Shown here: positions 1 through 8,915 of the stretch, piece after piece
Numbering within the stretch: position 1 is the stretch's first letter
How the letters are laid out: every line of letters starts with the position of its first letter
Assembly (NCBI RefSeq): GCF_021117295.1
Contig: NZ_CP088247.1
Location: forward strand, 3,549,001 to 3,613,000
DNA length: 64,000 nucleotides
Reading direction: 5' to 3'
From: Methylorubrum sp. B1-46
GTDB lineage: Bacteria > Pseudomonadota > Alphaproteobacteria > Rhizobiales > Beijerinckiaceae
Translations under genes and position numbers: made by a program
The notes under the pieces: generated by a model
Database searches by the model: none
Told to the model about the DNA's origin: nothing
The model's input: the letters and a program-made list of their open reading frames with translations, nothing else

Positions 1-261
1 GCTGCCCTCGTCGCGCAGACCGTCGAGGGCGAGCGCGACGCCGTGCGAGATCAGGTGCGCGCGCGAGGTCAGGTCAGCCGCCTCCACCGGAACCGGGGTG
101 AAGATGCGCAGATGGCCGCCGATCCGTCCGGCACCGCAGCTCTGCGCGAAGCTTCGGTAGCTCTGAGGGAGGGGAAAGCCGAGCTCCGCCTCGGCGCGAG
201 CGAGATCCGCCTCGCTCGACGTCAGGCCCGGCTTCAGCTCCCGGAAGACGCTGTCCCACAT
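1..261 (-). CDS. SMI1/KNR4 (SUKH) family protein, N-terminal part only
   Basis: The reading frame is open from an ATG at 261 down to the left edge of the window, giving 87 codons with no stop. The N-terminus begins MWDSVFRELKPG. It continues with a segment (AEAELGFPLPQSYRSF, about residues 27-42) followed by a Gly-containing loop and a beta-rich stretch. This matches the usual start of SMI1/KNR4 (SUKH) domains: an acidic helix, then LGxxLPxxYxxF. SUKH proteins act as immunity proteins against secreted toxins or as cell-wall-related regulators. No toxin gene is visible on the window side, so the role is open. The C-terminal part lies outside the window. Confidence 0.72.
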   Translation of the reverse strand, partial: MWDSVFRELKPGLTSSEADLARAEAELGFPLPQSYRSFAQSCGAGRIGGHLRIFTPVPVEAADLTSRAHLISHGVALALDGLRDEGS

Positions 262-389
262 AGCCCGGTCCTCCCCGCATTCCCGATGACACAGGGGCTT
301 ACGCCCGCCCGCGCGGACTTGTCCACCGTGGCGTTAACCAACCTGGACGGTTGCCCTCATCGGGAGGGAGCGGGACACGGAAAGCGGTG

Positions 390-405
390 TTAAGACTTCG
401 TTAAC
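390..405 (+). promoter_or_regulatory. CtrA box (TTAA-N7-TTAAC)
   Basis: TTAA at 390-393, seven bases, then TTAAC at 401-405 is an exact match to the alphaproteobacterial CtrA consensus. It lies 22 bases before the small ORF at 428 and 128 bases upstream of the divergent SUKH-type gene. A site this close to the start fits a -35-overlapping CtrA promoter with a very short leader, or regulation of the divergent gene. Confidence 0.5.
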
Positions 406-427
406 CACACCGGAGCCGTCCCATCCC

Positions 428-595
428 ATGCCGTCCGCCGCCCGTCCCGGATCAGGCCGCTTCTCACGGCGGCACGCGCTGATGCTGATGCTGGCGCTGG
501 AGATCCTCGTCGTCGGCACCTACAACGCCGACCGCTACCGCCGCCCCGGCATCAGCGTGGACATGCCGACGACCCACGGCCACGTCATCGTCTGA
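428..595 (+). CDS. Small single-span membrane protein (55 aa), unknown function
   Basis: An ATG-to-TGA ORF of 55 residues. It has a basic N-terminus ([10 protein letters not shown]), one hydrophobic segment at about residues 18-33 ([16 protein letters not shown]) and a short polar tail. The topology predicts a single-pass inner-membrane protein. A GGAG lies 12 bases before the ATG, which is a long spacing. A CtrA box lies directly upstream. No family is recognised. The hydrophobic core and the upstream box support a real small gene, but this is inference. Confidence 0.45.
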   Translation: MPSAARPGSGRFSRRHALMLMLALEILVVGTYNADRYRRPGISVDMPTTHGHVIV

Positions 596-704
596 GCGGC
601 CGGACCCGCAACCGCCGTCGGCGTTGCCCCTGCGCGAAGGCGGGTGCTATAGCCCGGCGCATTCCGGAGCGGGGCGCTTTCCCGCCCGAGGCAGGCAAGG
701 CGGC

Positions 705-992
705 ATGTCGGTCGACGAGAAAACGGTACGGCGCATCGCGCATCTGGCCCGCATCGCGGTGGCCGACGAGGACGTCGCGCCGCTGCAGGGCGAACTCAAC
801 GCGATCCTCGCCTTCGTGGAGCAACTCGGCGCGGTCGATGTCGAAGGCGTCGAGCCGATGACCTCCGTCACCCCGATGCGCATGAAGAAGCGTGCGGACG
901 TGGTCAACGACGGCGGCCGGGCGAGCGACATCGTCGCCAACGCTCCCGAGACCGAGGACAACTATTTTCTCGTACCGAAGGTCGTCGAGTAA
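705..992 (+). CDS. gatC: Asp-tRNA(Asn)/Glu-tRNA(Gln) amidotransferase subunit C
   Basis: A 95-residue protein starting [17 protein letters not shown]. It continues with the GatC pattern of two helices, the ExMTSV segment near residue 50 and the C-terminal [21 protein letters not shown]. GatC wraps GatA and GatB in the cytosolic transamidosome that converts Glu-tRNA(Gln) to Gln-tRNA(Gln). The ATG at 705 is chosen because family similarity begins there; upstream in-frame sequence is Pro/Gly/Arg-rich and unrelated. gatA starts 90 bases downstream on the same strand. gatB is not in this window. Confidence 0.96.
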   Translation: MSVDEKTVRRIAHLARIAVADEDVAPLQGELNAILAFVEQLGAVDVEGVEPMTSVTPMRMKKRADVVNDGGRASDIVANAPETEDNYFLVPKVVE

Positions 993-1082
993 GATTTCTC
1001 GGCATCGTCGGAGCGGCTTCTCCGGCTCCTCGCGGAGGCGAACCAACGCCCGCGGGGCCGGGCGCGTAGGTCTGGAACGGGC

Positions 1083-2564
1083 ATGACGGCACTCAACGAA
1101 CTCACCCTGGCCGAGGCCCGCGACGGGCTGAAGGCCAAAGACTTCTCGGCCCGCGAGATCGCGCAGGCCCATCTCGACGCGATCGAGAAGGCGCAGGCGC
1201 TCAACGCCTACATCGTCGCAACCCCCGACCGCGCCCTGAAGATGGCCGACGTGTCGGATGCCAAGATCGCCAAGGGCGAGGCCCGGCCGCTGGAGGGCCT
1301 GCCGCTCGGCATCAAGGACCTGTTCGCCACGCAAGGGGTCCACACCACGGCGGGCTCGAAGATCCTCGAAGGGTTCGAGCCGCATTACGAGTCGAACGTC
1401 TCGTCCCAGCTCTGGCGCGACGGCGCGGTGATGCTGGGCAAGCTCAACCTCGACGAGTTCGCCATGGGCTCGTCGAACGAGACCAGCGCCTACGGCAAGA
1501 CGGTCTCGCCCTGGCGCCGACAGGGCTCCGACGCCCCGCTGGTGCCCGGCGGCTCGTCGGGCGGCTCGGCGGCGGCAGTGGCCGCCCATCTCTGCCTCGG
1601 CGCCACGGCCACCGACACCGGCGGCTCGATCCGCCAGCCAGCGGCCTTCACCGGCACGGTCGGCATCAAGCCGACCTACGGCCGCTGCTCGCGCTGGGGC
1701 ATCATCGCCTACGCCTCCTCCCTCGATCAGGCCGGCCCGATCGCTCGCACGGTGCAGGATTGCGCGATCCTGCTCGGCTCCATGGCCGGGCACGACCCGC
1801 GCGACACCACCTCGGTCGATCTGCCGGTTCCGGATTTCGAGGCCGCAATCTCTCGCGGCGTGAAGGGTCTCACCATCGGCATCCCGCGGGAGTACCGGGT
1901 CGAGGGCATGCCTGCCGAGATCCAGCGGCTCTGGGACCAGGGCGCGGAGTGGCTGCGGGAAGCCGGTGCGACGGTGCGTGAGATTTCGCTGCCGCACACG
2001 CAATATGCGCTGCCGGCCTACTACATCGTGGCCCCGGCGGAGGCCTCCTCGAACCTCGCCCGCTACGACGGCGTGCGCTACGGCCTTCGCGTTCCCGGCA
2101 AGGACATCGCCGGGATGTACGAGAACACCCGCGCCGCCGGCTTCGGCCGCGAGGTGAAGCGCCGCATCATGATCGGCACCTATGTGCTCTCGGCGGGCTA
2201 TTACGACGCCTACTACGTCCGGGCGCAGAAGATCCGCACGCTGATCAAGCGCGACTTCGAGGCGGCCTACGCCTCCGGCATCGACGCGATCCTGACGCCT
2301 GCCACCCCATCGGCGGCCTTCGGCATCGGCGAAATGGCCTCGGCCGATCCGGTCGAGATGTACCTCAACGACGTGTTCACGGTGACCGTGAACATGGCCG
2401 GGCTGCCGGGCATCTCGGTGCCGGCCGGGCTCGACGCGCAGGGGCTGCCGCTCGGTCTTCAGCTCATCGGTCGCCCCTTCGACGAGGAGACGCTGTTCGC
2501 TGCCGCGCAAGTTGTCGAGAACGCGGCCGGGCGGATCAGCCTGCCGAAGGCGTGGTGGGCGTGA
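1083..2564 (+). CDS. gatA: Asp-tRNA(Asn)/Glu-tRNA(Gln) amidotransferase subunit A
   Basis: A 493-residue amidase-signature enzyme of normal GatA length. It hydrolyses glutamine and delivers ammonia to GatB. The catalytic Ser-cisSer-Lys triad is visible: Lys78 in [10 protein letters not shown], Ser158 in [11 protein letters not shown] and Ser182 in TGGSIRQP. The C-terminus has the GatA-typical [14 protein letters not shown] and [15 protein letters not shown] blocks. It forms an operon with gatC. The ATG at 1083 is the natural start: the N-terminus is ordinary GatA ([20 protein letters not shown]). Its 3' end overlaps a small membrane gene. Confidence 0.97.
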   Translation: MTALNELTLAEARDGLKAKDFSAREIAQAHLDAIEKAQALNAYIVATPDRALKMADVSDAKIAKGEARPLEGLPLGIKDLFATQGVHTTAGSKILEGFEPHYESNVSSQLWRDGAVMLGKLNLDEFAMGSSNETSAYGKTVSPWRRQGSDAPLVPGGSSGGSAAAVAAHLCLGATATDTGGSIRQPAAFTGTVGIKPTYGRCSRWGIIAYASSLDQAGPIARTVQDCAILLGSMAGHDPRDTTSVDLPVPDFEAAISRGVKGLTIGIPREYRVEGMPAEIQRLWDQGAEWLREAGATVREISLPHTQYALPAYYIVAPAEASSNLARYDGVRYGLRVPGKDIAGMYENTRAAGFGREVKRRIMIGTYVLSAGYYDAYYVRAQKIRTLIKRDFEAAYASGIDAILTPATPSAAFGIGEMASADPVEMYLNDVFTVTVNMAGLPGISVPAGLDAQGLPLGLQLIGRPFDEETLFAAAQVVENAAGRISLPKAWWA

Positions 2565-2866
2565 ACGCGGCTCCCGTCGTCCCGGTCTATTCCTTCTCGG
2601 TCTGGATCCAGGCCGGGTTCGATCCGCTGCTGATCGCGGTCGCGGTCTTCCTCGGCTGGAAGGCGGATCAGTTCGGCAAGGTGTTCATCGCGGCGATCGC
2701 CGCGCTGGCGATCTCGGTTCTGTTCGCGTGGCTCGTCACGCGGATCGGTCTGCCCTGGCCGGCCCCCGTGGCGGCCGACCTGCCGACGTTCTTTCCGGTG
2801 CGGACGGTGTCGGCGTTCGTATGGGCGGCGCTCGGGTATGGGGCGCGGCGGGTGCTGAAGCGCTGA
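2561..2866 (+). CDS. Small multi-span membrane protein downstream of gatA
   Basis: About 101 residues with three hydrophobic stretches (around [31 protein letters not shown] and [13 protein letters not shown]), ending in a basic GARRVLKR tail. It looks like a small inner-membrane protein. A GTG at 2561 overlaps the gatA stop (GTGA), typical of translational coupling; GTGs at 2552 and 2555 are alternative starts with an AAGG just upstream. No family is recognised and nothing links it functionally to tRNA amidation. It is probably co-transcribed with gatCA. Confidence 0.65.
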   Translation: MNAAPVVPVYSFSVWIQAGFDPLLIAVAVFLGWKADQFGKVFIAAIAALAISVLFAWLVTRIGLPWPAPVAADLPTFFPVRTVSAFVWAALGYGARRVLKR

Positions 2867-2897
2867 GGCAGCGCGGTTTCCGGCTTCGACGCGATCG

Positions 2898-2943
2898 CTG
2901 GAGGACCCTTCGAGGCCGCTTCGCGGCACCTCAGGATGAGGGG
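2898..2943. repeat. Palindromic intergenic repeat, family A
   Basis: This element begins CTGGAGGA and ends CACCTCAGGATGAGGGG, with an internal GCCGCTTCGCGGC hairpin. Almost the same sequence recurs at 40221-40265, and inverted at 40160-40206. It runs into the 3' end of the GIY-YIG gene and supplies that gene's stop codon. Confidence 0.75.
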
Positions 2944-3314
2944 GATTGGTGGGATGAGCTGATCCTGGCGGAAGGGCGCTTCGCGAGGAATTGCACCCTG
3001 TCCCAATCCTCTGCGATCAACGCTTCTTTCTTGGCACGGCTCCAGCCTTTGATCCGGCGCTCAGCCGCGATGGCATCGGTGATGCGATCGAACCATTCTG
3101 CGTAGACCCGTGTCACCGGGCGACGGTGATAGGTGTAGCCGATACGGGTTCCGGGCTGATGCTCGGCCAACCGCTTGTCGAGAGATTCACCCCGGGCTGA
3201 GCCGACGTAGTAGCTGCCGTCAGCACACCGCAGCATATAGACGAACGCGGTCAAGTCAGCCTCGGCGAAACGGGAAAGGTCTCCGACCTTCCAAGATTCG
3301 CTGCCTCGGCTCAA
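2931..3314 (-). CDS. GIY-YIG nuclease-domain protein
   Basis: A 127-residue protein with a single GIY-YIG domain at about residues 23-110. The YMLRCADGSYYVGSA segment carries the two-part signature (VYM...YYVG), followed by LDKRLAEHQPG, a conserved Arg/His-containing TYHRRPVTRVY, and the Glu-bearing AAERRIKGWSRAKKEALI helix that holds the metal ligand. This is the UPF0213/YhbQ-like small family found across proteobacteria, with a proposed role in DNA processing or repair. The last residues and the stop codon are encoded inside a palindromic repeat, so the native C-terminus may have been altered by repeat insertion. It is convergent with the upstream plus-strand genes. Confidence 0.85.
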   Translation of the reverse strand: MSRGSESWKVGDLSRFAEADLTAFVYMLRCADGSYYVGSARGESLDKRLAEHQPGTRIGYTYHRRPVTRVYAEWFDRITDAIAAERRIKGWSRAKKEALIAEDWDRVQFLAKRPSARISSSHQSPSS

Positions 3315-3336
3315 CGGAGATGGAATCCACCCCGCT

Positions 3337-3386
3337 CCTCATGCTGAGGTGCGCGCGGCACGCGTGCCTCGAAGCACGCGCGCCGC
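3337..3386. repeat. Palindromic repeat, GC-rich variant of family A
   Basis: CCTCATGCTGAGGTGCGCGC, then GCACGCGTGCCTCGAAGCACG and a GC-rich end, share the CCTCAT-CTGAGGTG and GCCTCGAAG blocks with the other family A copies but have a different loop. It fills the space between the GIY-YIG gene and the end of the RND permease gene and could fold as a strong hairpin. Confidence 0.5.
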
Positions 3387-3398
3387 GCCTCCCATCCG

Positions 3399-6300
3399 CT
3401 ACTCCGCCGGCACCGAGTGACCGTGCCCGGCCCTTTGGGCGTCCTCCGGCGCGGCCTCGGCATTCTCGCCCGCGGCCACCTCCTTGCGCCGGAACAGGCC
3501 CATCACCACGACGAAGAAGACCGGCACGAAGAACACCGCGAGCACGGTGGCCGAGATCATGCCGCCCATCACGCCGGTGCCGATGGCCTGCTGGCTCTTC
3601 GAGGCGGCCCCCGTCGCGATCGCCAGCGGCACCACGCCGAAGATGAAGGCGAGCGAGGTCATGACGATCGGGCGGAAGCGCAGCGTCGCCGCCTGGATCG
3701 TCGCCTGGACGATGTTGGTGCCCGGCTTCCACAGGTCCTTGGCAAACTCCACGATCAGGATCGCGTTCTTGGCCGAGAGACCGATGATCGTGATGAGCCC
3801 GATCTTGAAGTAGACGTCGTTGGGCATGCCGCGCAGGTACACCGCCGCCACCGAGCCGATCACACCGAGCGGGATGACGAGCAGCACGGAGAGCGGGATC
3901 GCCCAGCTCTCGTAGAGCGCGGCGAGACACAGGAACACGATCAGCACCGAGAGGGCCAACAGCAGCGAGGCCTGGGAGCCCGCCTGCTTCTCCTGCTGCG
4001 ATTGGCCGGTCCAGACGTAGCCGAAGCCCTTCGGCATCCGCGTCATCAGCCGCTCCATCTCGGCGATGGCGTCGCCCGAGGTGTAGCCGGCGGCCGGCTC
4101 GCCGGTGAAGCGGACCGACTGGTAGCCGTTGAATCCGACGATCTGGCTCGGCCCCATGCTCCACTTGAGGTCGGCGAAGGAGGACATCGGCACCATGGTG
4201 CCCTGGCTGTTCTTCACCGCGTAGTTGAGGATGTCGGTCGCCTGCATGCGCTGCAACTGCTCGGCCTGCACGTAGACGCGCTGCATCTTGCCGAGGTTCG
4301 GGAAGTCGTTGGTGTAGACCGAGCCGAGGTTGACCTGGATCGCGTCGTTGATGTCCTCGAACTTCACGCCGAGCGCGGCGGCCTTCTCACGGTCGATGAT
4401 GAGCTCGGCCTGGGGCGTCGGCGGAAGACCCTCGATCTTCACCGCCTTGAGGATCGGGCTCTGCCGGGCCAGCGCCAGCAATTGCGCCTCCGCGGCGGCC
4501 AGCGCCGAGTAGCCCTTCTGCGCCCGGTCCTGCAGGCGGAACGAGAAGCCCGCCGCATTGCCGAGGTTGTCCACCGGCGGCGGCTCCTGGGCATCGACGA
4601 TGGCGTCGCGGTAGCCGGCAAGCGCCGCGTTGGTGGCGGCCACGAGGGCGCTTGCGGAGTTCGCCGCGTCGCGCTCGGACCAGGGCTTCAGGGTCACGAA
4701 GGCCTGGCTCAGGTTCGGCCCCTGGCCCGAGAAGGAGAAGCCGTTGAGCGTGGTCACCGTGGCGACGCCGGGCTGCGCCAGCAGGAACTCCTCGACCTTG
4801 CGCACGGCCCCTTGCGTCCGGTTGAACGAGGCGCCCGGCGGGGTCTGGATATCGACGGTGAAGAAGCCCTGGTCCTCGATCGGCAGGAAGCCCTCGGGCA
4901 GTCGCACAAAGGCGAAGGCGGTGCCGGCCACCAGGATCAGGTAGATCACCATCACCCGGCCCGACTTCTTGATGCACCACGCCGCGCCGCGGCCGTAGCG
5001 GGCGGTCTCGCGATCGACGATCCGGTTGAACCAGCCGAAGAAGCCGCCCTTGGCGTGCCCGTGGCCCTTCTCGATCGGCTTCAGCAGCGTGGCGCAGAGC
5101 GCCGGGGTCAGGGTCAGCGCCAACAGGGCCGAGAAGGCGATGGAGGTCACCATCGCGATCGAGAACTGGCGGTAGATGATGCCGACGGAGCCGGGGAAGA
5201 AGGCCATTGGGATGAACACCGCGACCAGCACCAGCGTGATGCCGATGATGGCGCCGGTGATCTGCTCCATCGCCTTGGCCGTCGCCTCCTTGGGCGGCAG
5301 CCCCTCCTCGTTCATGATGCGCTCGACGTTCTCGACGACGACGATGGCGTCGTCGACGAGGATGCCGATGGCCAGCACCATGCCGAACATGGTCAGCACG
5401 TTCACCGAGAAGCCGGCGAGCAGCATCACCATCACGGTGCCCATCAGGGCGATCGGCACGACGATGGTCGGGATCAGGGTGTAGCGGATGTTCTGCAGGA
5501 ACAGGAACATCACGACGAAGACCAGCGCCACCGCCTCGACGAGGGTCATCATGACCTTCTTGATCGAGGCCTTCACGGCGGGGGTGATGTCGTAGGGGAT
5601 ATCCCACTTCAGGCCGGGCGGGAAGAACTGCGACAGCTCCTCCATCTTGGCGCGGATGGCGTTGGCGGTTTCCAGCGCGTTGCCGTCGGGGGCGAGCGTC
5701 ACCGAGATGCCGGCGGCCTCGCCGCCGTTGAGGCGGGTCGAGAACTGGTAGGCGTCGCCGCCGAGTTCGATCCGGGCCACGTCGCGCAGGCGCACGTTCG
5801 AGCCGTCGGGATTGGCCCGCAGCACGATCGCGCCGAAATCATCGACGGTGCTGAGCTGGCCCTTGACGATGATCGGCGAGAACACCGCGTGATCGACCGG
5901 GCTCGGCTGCGCGCCGACGGCGCCGGAGGCGATCTGGATGTTCTGGTTGCGGATCGCCTCGGTGACGTCGCCGGGCGTCAGAGACAGGCCGCGCAGCTTG
6001 TCCGGATCGACCCAGACGCGGAGCGAGCGCTCGGTCGAGTAGAGGGTGGCGCGGCCCACGCCGGGGATGCGGCGGATCTCGTTGATCACGTTGCGCATCA
6101 GGAAGTCGCCGAGCCCGATCTCGTCCATCTTCCCGTCGGTCGAGACCAGGGTGATGATGTTGAGGGTCGCGGCCGACGCCTCCTCGACGAGGATGCCGTT
6201 CTGGCGCACCTCGGCGGGCAGGCGGGGCTCGACGCGCTTGAGGCGGTTCTGCACCTCGACCGAGGCGAGCGCCGGATCGGTGCCGGGCTGGAAGGTCGCC

Positions 6301-6572
6301 GTGATGTTGATCGAGCCGAAGGAATCGGTGGTCGACTCGAAGCTCATGATGTTGGCCGCGCCGTTCAGCTCGTCCTCGATCAGGCGGGTCGTGCCCGTGT
6401 AGAGGCTCTCCACCGAGGCGCCGGGAAAGGCGGTCGACAGCGCGATCGAGGGGGGCGCGATCACCGGATATTGCGCGACCGGCAGTAGTGGGAGCGAGAG
6501 GGCGCCCCCTAGGATGATGAACAGGGCGACCACCCAGGCGAAGACCGGACGGTCGATGAAGAAGCGGGCCAT
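3399..6572 (-). CDS. RND multidrug efflux permease, HAE1 (AcrB/MexB) type
   Basis: A 1057-residue inner-membrane proton-drug antiporter of the usual AcrB length. It starts MARFFIDRPVFAWVVALFI, the standard HAE1 N-terminal transmembrane segment. Further family marks are the porter-domain block FPGASVE, the paired aspartates of TM4 (GILVDDAIVVVENVERIM) for proton relay, and the TM10 lysine block (GLSAKNAILIVEFAKDL). Two similar halves of six helices each are evident. The C-terminus ends GHGHSVPAE. Its periplasmic adaptor gene lies immediately upstream on the same strand, 87 bases away, giving an adaptor-permease operon. No outer-membrane factor or TetR-type repressor is in the neighbourhood, so the TolC partner must be encoded elsewhere. 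Confidence 0.95.
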   Translation of the reverse strand: MARFFIDRPVFAWVVALFIILGGALSLPLLPVAQYPVIAPPSIALSTAFPGASVESLYTGTTRLIEDELNGAANIMSFESTTDSFGSINITATFQPGTDPALASVEVQNRLKRVEPRLPAEVRQNGILVEEASAATLNIITLVSTDGKMDEIGLGDFLMRNVINEIRRIPGVGRATLYSTERSLRVWVDPDKLRGLSLTPGDVTEAIRNQNIQIASGAVGAQPSPVDHAVFSPIIVKGQLSTVDDFGAIVLRANPDGSNVRLRDVARIELGGDAYQFSTRLNGGEAAGISVTLAPDGNALETANAIRAKMEELSQFFPPGLKWDIPYDITPAVKASIKKVMMTLVEAVALVFVVMFLFLQNIRYTLIPTIVVPIALMGTVMVMLLAGFSVNVLTMFGMVLAIGILVDDAIVVVENVERIMNEEGLPPKEATAKAMEQITGAIIGITLVLVAVFIPMAFFPGSVGIIYRQFSIAMVTSIAFSALLALTLTPALCATLLKPIEKGHGHAKGGFFGWFNRIVDRETARYGRGAAWCIKKSGRVMVIYLILVAGTAFAFVRLPEGFLPIEDQGFFTVDIQTPPGASFNRTQGAVRKVEEFLLAQPGVATVTTLNGFSFSGQGPNLSQAFVTLKPWSERDAANSASALVAATNAALAGYRDAIVDAQEPPPVDNLGNAAGFSFRLQDRAQKGYSALAAAEAQLLALARQSPILKAVKIEGLPPTPQAELIIDREKAAALGVKFEDINDAIQVNLGSVYTNDFPNLGKMQRVYVQAEQLQRMQATDILNYAVKNSQGTMVPMSSFADLKWSMGPSQIVGFNGYQSVRFTGEPAAGYTSGDAIAEMERLMTRMPKGFGYVWTGQSQQEKQAGSQASLLLALSVLIVFLCLAALYESWAIPLSVLLVIPLGVIGSVAAVYLRGMPNDVYFKIGLITIIGLSAKNAILIVEFAKDLWKPGTNIVQATIQAATLRFRPIVMTSLAFIFGVVPLAIATGAASKSQQAIGTGVMGGMISATVLAVFFVPVFFVVVMGLFRRKEVAAGENAEAAPEDAQRAGHGHSVPAE

Positions 6573-6659
6573 AAGGGGCTCGTAGCGTCGTGTCGGGTTC
6601 GAGCCGGCGAATGTCAGGTCATCCGCCGGCGGGACGGTCTCGGGGCGATCGTTCGACGA

Positions 6660-7985
6660 TCAGTCGGCGTATTGGGCCACGGGCTGCGCGGTCGATCCCG
6701 TCGCCGCCGCGTCCTTGGCCCCGTTCTCCGTGCCGTCGGTGTCGTGGCTGTCGGTGTCGACCGGCTTGCCCTCGTCGGTGGAAACCTCCGTCTTCCAGGG
6801 GACGGTCTTCACCTGGATGCCGGCGGTGATCTTCTGGAAGCCCTCGACGACGACCTTCTCGCCGCCTTCGAGCCCCTCGCGGATCAGCCAATTGCCGCCG
6901 ACCACGGGACCGACCTCGACCGGCTGGAGCATGACCTTGCCGTCCGGCTTGACCACCCAGACCTCCGGCTTGCCGTCGCTGGTGCGCTGGATCGCCTGCT
7001 GCGGCACGGCGATGGCGTCCGCGTCGATGCCCTGCTTGATCCGGGCGCGGACATACATGCCGGGGAACAGCTCGTTGTGCGGGTTGGGGAATTGCACGCG
7101 CAGCGTCACCTGGCCGGTGCTCGGATCGGCGGTGACGTCGGAGAAGAGCAGGCGTCCGGCCGAGCCGTAGAGCGAGCCGTCATCCATGATGAGATGGACG
7201 TTGGCGGTGTCGGCGGCGAGTTTGGAGAGCTCGCCCGAGGCGATGTCGCGGCGCAGCTTGTTCAGTTCGCCCACCGACTGGGTGATGTCGACGTAGATCG
7301 GATCGAGCTGCTGGATCGTGGCGAGGACGCCGGTCGCACCGGACTCGATCAGCGTGCCCTCGGTCAGCAGTGCCCGTCCGATGCGGCCGGAGATCGGCGC
7401 GCGCACGTCGGTCCAGGACAGGTTCAGCTTGGCCCGGTCGCGGGCCGCCTTGGCGCCGGCGACCTCGGCCTCGGCCTGCTTCTTGGCGGCAAACGCCGTG
7501 TCGTACTGCGCCTGGCTCGCGGTGTTGCGGGCGAGCAGGGTCTCCAGTCGCTCGGCCTGCTGGTTAGCGAGCACCAGGGCCGCCTCCCGGTTGGCCAGCG
7601 CCGCCTCGGCGCTCGCGAGCTCAACCTGATAGGGCGCCGGGTCGATCTTGTAGAGGACGTCGCCTTCGTTGACGGTGCTGCCCTGCTCGAACAGGCGCTT
7701 GACCACCAGCCCCGAGACCCGCGAGCGCACCTCGGCGATGCGCATCGGCGCGACGCGGCCCGGCAGGTCGCGGACATAGGGGATCGGCTGCGGTCGCACG
7801 CTGACGACGCTGACCTCGGGCGGCGGCAGCGGCACCGGCGCGGCGGCCTTCTGCTCGTTGCAGGCCGAGACGGCCACGAGGACGGCGCCGACGAGGAGGG
7901 AGGCCGGCAGGGACCAGCGGGAACGGCTGCGGCCGGCCTTGACGAGACCGGGCCCGCTTCCGGGCGACTGGGTGGACGGCGTCAC
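6660..7985 (-). CDS. RND efflux periplasmic adaptor (membrane fusion) lipoprotein
   Basis: A 441-residue HlyD/AcrA-type adaptor. A GTG at 7985 has an AGGAG about ten bases upstream and gives a classical lipoprotein signal ending LVAVSAC|N, so the protein should be anchored at the inner membrane. An ATG at 8021 would add 12 residues. The domains follow in the usual order: first beta strand/lipoyl half (VSVVSVRPQPIPYVRDLPGRV), coiled-coil hairpin (about 100-170), second lipoyl half (WTDVRAPISGRIGR), beta barrel, and membrane-proximal domain ending with AGIQVKTV. The C-terminus is a long Asp/Thr/Gly-rich tail. It is co-transcribed with the downstream permease, bridging it to a TolC-like channel. 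Confidence 0.93.
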   Translation of the reverse strand: MTPSTQSPGSGPGLVKAGRSRSRWSLPASLLVGAVLVAVSACNEQKAAAPVPLPPPEVSVVSVRPQPIPYVRDLPGRVAPMRIAEVRSRVSGLVVKRLFEQGSTVNEGDVLYKIDPAPYQVELASAEAALANREAALVLANQQAERLETLLARNTASQAQYDTAFAAKKQAEAEVAGAKAARDRAKLNLSWTDVRAPISGRIGRALLTEGTLIESGATGVLATIQQLDPIYVDITQSVGELNKLRRDIASGELSKLAADTANVHLIMDDGSLYGSAGRLLFSDVTADPSTGQVTLRVQFPNPHNELFPGMYVRARIKQGIDADAIAVPQQAIQRTSDGKPEVWVVKPDGKVMLQPVEVGPVVGGNWLIREGLEGGEKVVVEGFQKITAGIQVKTVPWKTEVSTDEGKPVDTDSHDTDGTENGAKDAAATGSTAQPVAQYAD

Positions 7986-8362
7986 GATGAGGGTGCTCCT
8001 ACGAGGCTCTACGGTTCGCATCGGCGTGTTTCCGTCGGCGAGGCCGCCGGGCCGATGGGCCGGACGCGGGGGCGCACTTCGCGAGAAGGAAGCCGCCCCG
8101 CGCCGCGGGGTGGGCGCGGACCGGATCGGTCTCGCGCACCGTTGCAATCACCGGGCCGCCACGACGATCAGGGATCGAAAGGGCCCGTATGAGGATGCCG
8201 AAAGCATCGGGAATCGGCCGTGCGGGACGACCGAGATCGGTCGCATTGCACCCTGGGCGCGAAGTTTGGCAATCCGACGACGGCGTCACCTTGCATCGCG
8301 CCGTCGCCCCAGCCTTTCGACATCCTCGTCGAGATGCCCTTGCGACCGGAACGGGCCGCCGG
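7986..8362. other. Intergenic region upstream of the RND operon
   Basis: About 380 bases between the adaptor gene and the next minus-strand gene. No regulator gene, clear terminator or convincing ORF was found. It should hold the promoter of the efflux operon, but no clear -35/-10 or operator palindrome could be picked out by eye. Confidence 0.4.
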
Positions 8363-8791
8363 TCAGGTCCGGGGCGGACGCTCGAACGGGCCGGGCTCCG
8401 CGGCCGCAGGGTTCCGGTCGGAAGCCGGCCGTGGGAGGGACGACGCATCTGCGCCATCCAGACTGGGAAGGATCGCGCTCACGCGCCCATGGCTCGCGAC
8501 CTCGTCGAGTTCGAGCATCACCCGTCCGGTGCGCACGCTGGCGACCGGGTCCGTGTCGGGCCGCTGCTCGAGCGTCGCCTCGGCGCGGGTCTGCGGGATG
8601 CCGCCGAGCGCCGCCCCATCGGCCGGAAGTCCGATGACGACGAGCAGGCTCAGCAGCCCGGCCAGAGCGGACAGGACGATGCGGGTCGGAAGGCCGGCAA
8701 CGGGACGGCCCGGCGAGGCAGGGCGGGGCATGAGGGTCACGATGACCTCATTGTGGTGGATGAAACGTTGCCATTCAATCGACTGCGACAT
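8363..8791 (-). CDS. Hypothetical membrane-anchored protein
   Basis: About 142 residues from the ATG at 8791, which has an AGGAG about 11 bases upstream; a later ATG at 8731 is possible. A cytoplasmic N-terminal stretch of about 35 residues is followed by one hydrophobic segment (IVLSALAGLLSLLVVIG). The rest is a polar, presumably periplasmic region containing RAEATLEQRPDTD and RTGRVMLELDEV, ending in a Pro-rich tail. No family is recognised. It is divergent from the L,D-transpeptidase gene, and the two share a 234-base upstream region. Confidence 0.55.
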   Translation of the reverse strand: MSQSIEWQRFIHHNEVIVTLMPRPASPGRPVAGLPTRIVLSALAGLLSLLVVIGLPADGAALGGIPQTRAEATLEQRPDTDPVASVRTGRVMLELDEVASHGRVSAILPSLDGADASSLPRPASDRNPAAAEPGPFERPPRT

Positions 8792-8900
8792 TCTGGCCGG
8801 CTCTCCTGAGCAGCCTCTCTGGCTTCTCTCCCTGCCGAACACGGCGGGACCGTCCGCGGATGTGCCGGGCGGCACAGGGCTCCGGAGGATGCCAGGGATT

Positions 8901-8915
8901 TGGCATGAGCGTTGC
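8901..8915 (+). promoter_or_regulatory. Candidate sigma-54 promoter
   Basis: TGGCATGAGCGTTGC matches the -24/-12 consensus TGGCACGNNNNTTGC at all fixed positions but one (C to T). GG and GC have the required spacing. It points toward the L,D-transpeptidase gene, with a predicted start site about 100 bases before the start codon. It overlaps a small palindrome, ATGCCA-N6-TGGCAT. Confidence 0.4.

Noticed and set aside
585..2510. Long minus-strand ORF (about 640 codons) across gatC-gatA
   Set aside because: It is antisense to two well-conserved genes and Arg/Asp/Gly/His-rich without domains, a usual artefact of high-GC third-position bias.
3417..6488. Plus-strand ORF of over 1000 codons opposite the RND permease
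   Set aside because: Its composition is extremely rich in His, Arg, Asp and Gly and has no domain; the minus-strand permease is clear.
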